Assembly: GCF_000275845.1 (NCBI RefSeq)
Contig: NW_006766885.1
Span: 1,254,604-1,318,603, forward strand
From: Dichomitus squalens LYAD-421 SS1
Taxonomy: Eukaryota; Basidiomycota; Agaricomycetes; Polyporales; Polyporaceae
Direction: 5' to 3'
Length of the DNA: 64,000 nucleotides
Position 1 is the first letter of the stretch; each line of letters opens with the position of its first letter. The notes below the pieces were generated by a model. That model was not told the origin of the DNA. It saw nothing but the letters and a program-made list of their open reading frames with translations, and made no database searches. Both the position numbers and the translations under genes were made by a program. Below, piece after piece: positions 61,045 to 64,000 of the stretch.

Positions 61045-62878
61045 CTATGACCCAGGGGCACGGGAGGGAGTGCTCGCAGATGAAGAAGTCGAAGTCGAAG
61101 GCGCGGCCGCATTCGAAGTAGCAGCTGAAGCAACACCGTTTGCTGCCACCGACGATACGCCTGATAGGGAAGCAGCCCCGCTTGAGCCATCCACGTTGAC
61201 GCCCCGTGACGTCAACGCGTTAAGAATTAACACGAGTCCACTCATCTGCGCGGATTGCAGCAGCGAGAGATTGATCTCGAGGCTCAGCATGGTGCCGTTC
61301 GTCGACTTGATCACCGCTGGTGGCTGTGACTGGCCTGCTGGCGGCAGCGACGCTGCTGCTACGGGGATGATCCCGAGAGCCGCCAAAGCGGGAAGGGAGC
61401 TCACCGGAAGTTGCACAGGGATAGCCGTGGTACTTCCGGTAGCTTGAGCTTGAGCTTGTTGGACTTGCGCTGATGCAACGGATGTGGGTGTTGCACTTGC
61501 AGCGCTCGCAGGCGGGTTATACGGAGTGGCAGGGGCTGGAGTGACCGGCGTTTGGGGAGTGCCGTATGCAGCCGATGTGGTGGGCGTGTAGGAGCTGTAG
61601 GCATACGGGTTATAGGTGTACTGCGTCGTAGGGTACTGAGAATACGAGGAGTATGGTGGCCGATAGGGGGGCATGAACGTCGCCGTTGTGGGTGTTGACG
61701 TCGTGGATGTCGAAGGAGTGTAATAGTTGGAAGCGGTCGTTGTGCGCACCGTCGGCGTCGGTCGGGCAGGTGTAGAGGCCGCAGGAGTCGGAGGTGCAGC
61801 TGCGCGTTTCTCGCGCTCTATCTTGTCCAATTCCGCTCGCGCAGATCGCAACTCTGCATTCAATGCTGCGTTTTCCGCGCGTTCGACTTCCATTACGGCT
61901 TGCGCGATCACGTAGCCCTGGTCAGGAGGTGACGCGTACTGCCATGACCCAAGCACATCAACTCTCCAGCCTTGTTGTATACCAACGAGTTCCACGTACC
62001 CTGCCCGACTCGATCCGAGCCTTCTTGAACCGCCGTTCCAGCGACCTCCTTCGTCTCCAGCATTCGATCGCAAATTTTGTATCTGTATGTTGAACGTCAT
62101 CCCGTCTGTCGACTACCGAGAGGCTGAAGATGCGCACCAGCAATCTCCTCACGAAGGATATCCTCCTCGGTGGCCTTCCGCTTCCCCTTACATGATGAAT
62201 ATGGGCCGCCACCTTGAAGCAGCACGTCGAGATCCTCCTTGGGCAGTTGGAAGACGTGGTACGGCAACAGCCTCTTGACTACATCGACCTCATCGACAAA
62301 AGGCTCGTCGACGTCTGGGGCTAGCACAGCACGATGGTCCTCTGCCAGCTTCGATGCAAACCTACCGAAAAGTTCAAACCCCCAATCAGGACATGACAGC
62401 GACCCTCGAAGAAAAACATTCATAACACGCACCTGGCAGCAGTCTCGACCATGACAGCTTCCTCATCCGGTCCTTGCTTGTGCTCCTTGCTCAGCGCGAT
62501 CGTCCGTGCGTTGACTGCGTCCAGGTTGGCCGCCACACTAGCCTTCGGCTCGCGCGCTCCCGCCTGTGGAGGGCCCATGTCTCCCTCCTTCGCACCATTC
62601 TGCGAAGGCGGCGGTGCCACGCTCACAGCACAATCCTGGCTAGGTTCGCGTGCGTCCGTCACCTGCGAGCTCGACCGTACGATGGGGGTCGTCGGTGCAG
62701 TGGTCGGTGCAGGAGTGAGGATTGGGGTCGCAGACACCGGCGTCCCACCGTTCGACGCGACCGCGCTGTCAGGGCCATCTTGCAAGCGGAGTAGCTTCGT
62801 AGAGATCGCTGGGGGCTGCCTGGAGTTGGCAGAGAAGGCGGAGAACGAGTGCGTGCTGGGGCCTGCAATGCTCGACAT
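61045..62878 (-). CDS. GLTSCR1-domain protein (BICRA-like, putative SWI/SNF-associated)
   Basis: Four exons: 62433-62878, 62138-62361, 62000-62082, 61045-61938; 548 residues. The conserved block spans about 150-300: FASKLAEDHRAVLAPDVDEP, VVKRLLPYHVFQLPKEDL, KGKRKATEED, then a basic helix (CWRRRRSLERRFKKARIESG) and a heptad helix (AQAVMEVERAENAALNAEL). This is the GLTSCR1 conserved region known from animal BICRA/BICRAL, which assemble into non-canonical BAF complexes. The C-terminal half is Thr/Pro/Tyr/Ala-rich and disordered (SSYTPTTSAAYG, PAPATPYNPP). A chromatin role in this fungus is inferred from the domain only. The splice phases all agree. Confidence 0.75.
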
Positions 62879-63156
62879 CTGGTGCCCTCAGCAGTTTTGT
62901 TTGTTTTGCTCCGTTGACGCCGTCACGCTCCCCTTCGCGGCGCGTGAGCTGTGACACGTAACTCACACTGCCGCATGACAATTGTCACATCAAGGAGTCA
63001 CCAAGAGCGTTGTGGGGCCCGGTTTAGGGCCGGTTCCGCAGGCTGTCGCTGCCAAGGCCTGGCGTGGGGGACAGAATACAATTAGGAAGGTATTGGGAGA
63101 CCCTCCGCTGGTCGGTACAAGGCTACATACAGTACATTGAGGGACAATGAACATTC
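62879..63156. other. Short intergenic region
   Basis: About 280 bp between the GLTSCR1 start codon and the CDC23 stop codon, both on the minus strand; it must hold the GLTSCR1 promoter. Nothing specific recognised. Confidence 0.5.
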
Positions 63157-64000
63157 TCATGCTACCGGCGGGCCCTCTGATGCAGCGCGTACCTGAGCAT
63201 TTTGCTGTTGCTGTCGTAGAGTCGCAGCCGGCAGATAACGCCTGAGCATCTCGTTCGCTTGGTTGACTTCCTCGGCGTTGCTGGTTGACACCAGCAGGAG
63301 ATATTGTCGGGCCAAGTCAAGGTCTCCGCCGCCGAATTGGATGTGGTAACGCGCGACGTACACGGCGGACTTTGACCACTCAGGCACGGGTTTTTCTGCG
63401 ACAATCGGTCAGCGTGAGTTCTGCCTGCGTGGAACCTCGAGAAGTGAACTCTGTGTTCAGGTCGACGCCCCAAAGCTCCCGGCGCTCCCGGGGCCGGAGG
63501 TGCACAAGCGATAGTGGACAGCGGACAGCGTAAGTTGGAGAAGTAAGAACAAGAGACATACGTGCGGCACGACAGACCTCCACTATCCGTCGATGATACG
63601 CAGCTGCCTCGGCATATTCCTCGAGGTCGTTGTGAAGCTTCGCAAGCTTCAGGTGGATAACGGTCTCTTCTGGATCAGCGCCAATGAGAGCGCGTCTCAA
63701 GCATTCAATCGCTTCTCTCAACCTAGCAGGAAAAGCCGAAGGCATCCGGCCCAATTCCCATATGGTGACAGGAGATAAAGGGCGGGCGTTAGCGGATATA
63801 ATGCGCAGACAACAATCGGTCTATGAAGCTAGCACGCACCTCCCCATCTCTTCGTAGCACATTCCCTGTGCTTGCCAGATGCGAACATCGTATGGTCTGA
63901 TGGGTTCATGGTTTAGAAAGCCAGGTGATCGACATATGATACGAATGTGCGGAGTACATACCGTAGCGCCGTTGCATGTTGGTAGTAGTATAAGGCATAT
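63157..64000 (-). CDS. CDC23: APC/C subunit Cdc23/APC8, TPR protein, N-terminal part outside window
   Basis: The C-terminal four exons: 63962->64000, 63840-63896, 63562-63722 and 63157-63395. They encode ALYYYQHATALRPYDVRIWQ, then GMCYEEMGR and LREAIECLRRALIGADPEE, then LHNDLEEYAEAAAYHRRIV, a run of tetratricopeptide repeats. YDVRIWQAQGMCYEEM is characteristic of APC8/Cdc23, a scaffold subunit of the anaphase-promoting complex that holds coactivators and Cdc27. The Gln-rich tail and the end EGPPVA are not conserved. The third intron is 166 nt, longer than most here. The gene continues past position 64000. Confidence 0.85.

Overview
The window looks like nuclear DNA of a basidiomycete fungus, most likely an Agaricomycete and probably a member of the Polyporales. 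The evidence is dense genes split by many introns of roughly 50-60 nt, G+C-rich exons, three F-box/leucine-rich-repeat-type genes, secreted tyrosinases, a PriB-like Zn2Cys6 regulator and a protein resembling a large family of uncharacterised Agaricomycete proteins. All exon structures below were read by hand from splice signals, codon phase and family knowledge. Every complete model given closes in frame, but none is backed by transcript data.

Layout. 0-5 kb: 3' part of a 2-oxoglutarate/Fe(II) oxygenase (+), a small PPxY membrane protein of BRI3 type (-), and PRMT1 arginine methyltransferase (+). 5.9-8.9 kb: an F-box protein (+) with a probable MITE in a long intron. 9.3-14.7 kb: two tandem tyrosinase paralogues (-) with the same eight-exon layout and the same TATA context. 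16-20 kb: a 1,266-residue unidentified, mostly disordered protein (-). 22.4-24.2 kb: an anion:cation symporter of the MFS (-). 25.1-36.2 kb: a compact housekeeping block with DBP10 (+), queuine tRNA-ribosyltransferase QTRT1 (-), mitochondrial tyrosyl-tRNA synthetase MSY1 (+) and a TM9/nonaspanin protein (-). 36.9-38.1 kb: a second F-box protein (+). 39.8-41.2 kb: a nine-exon gene of unknown function (+). 42.2-45.4 kb: a coiled-coil/RG-rich protein (+). 45.8-50.3 kb: RVS161 BAR protein, a hemerythrin-like HHE protein and SDHAF4, all (-). 51.0-52.0 kb: a non-autonomous terminal-inverted-repeat element. 53.2-57.4 kb: a Zn2Cys6 transcription factor (+). 59.3-60.2 kb: a third F-box gene (-). 61-62.9 kb: a GLTSCR1-domain protein (-). 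63.2 kb to the window end: the C-terminal part of the APC/C subunit CDC23/APC8 (-).

The genes are mainly housekeeping and do not form a metabolic cluster. The most suggestive link is the divergent pair QTRT1/MSY1. QTRT1 puts queuine into GUN-anticodon tRNAs including tRNA-Tyr, MSY1 charges mitochondrial tRNA-Tyr, and the two start codons are under 300 bp apart. The most unusual features are GC-AG introns in two genes, a possible 29-nt intron, the two short transposon-like elements, and the gene of unknown function at 39.8 kb.
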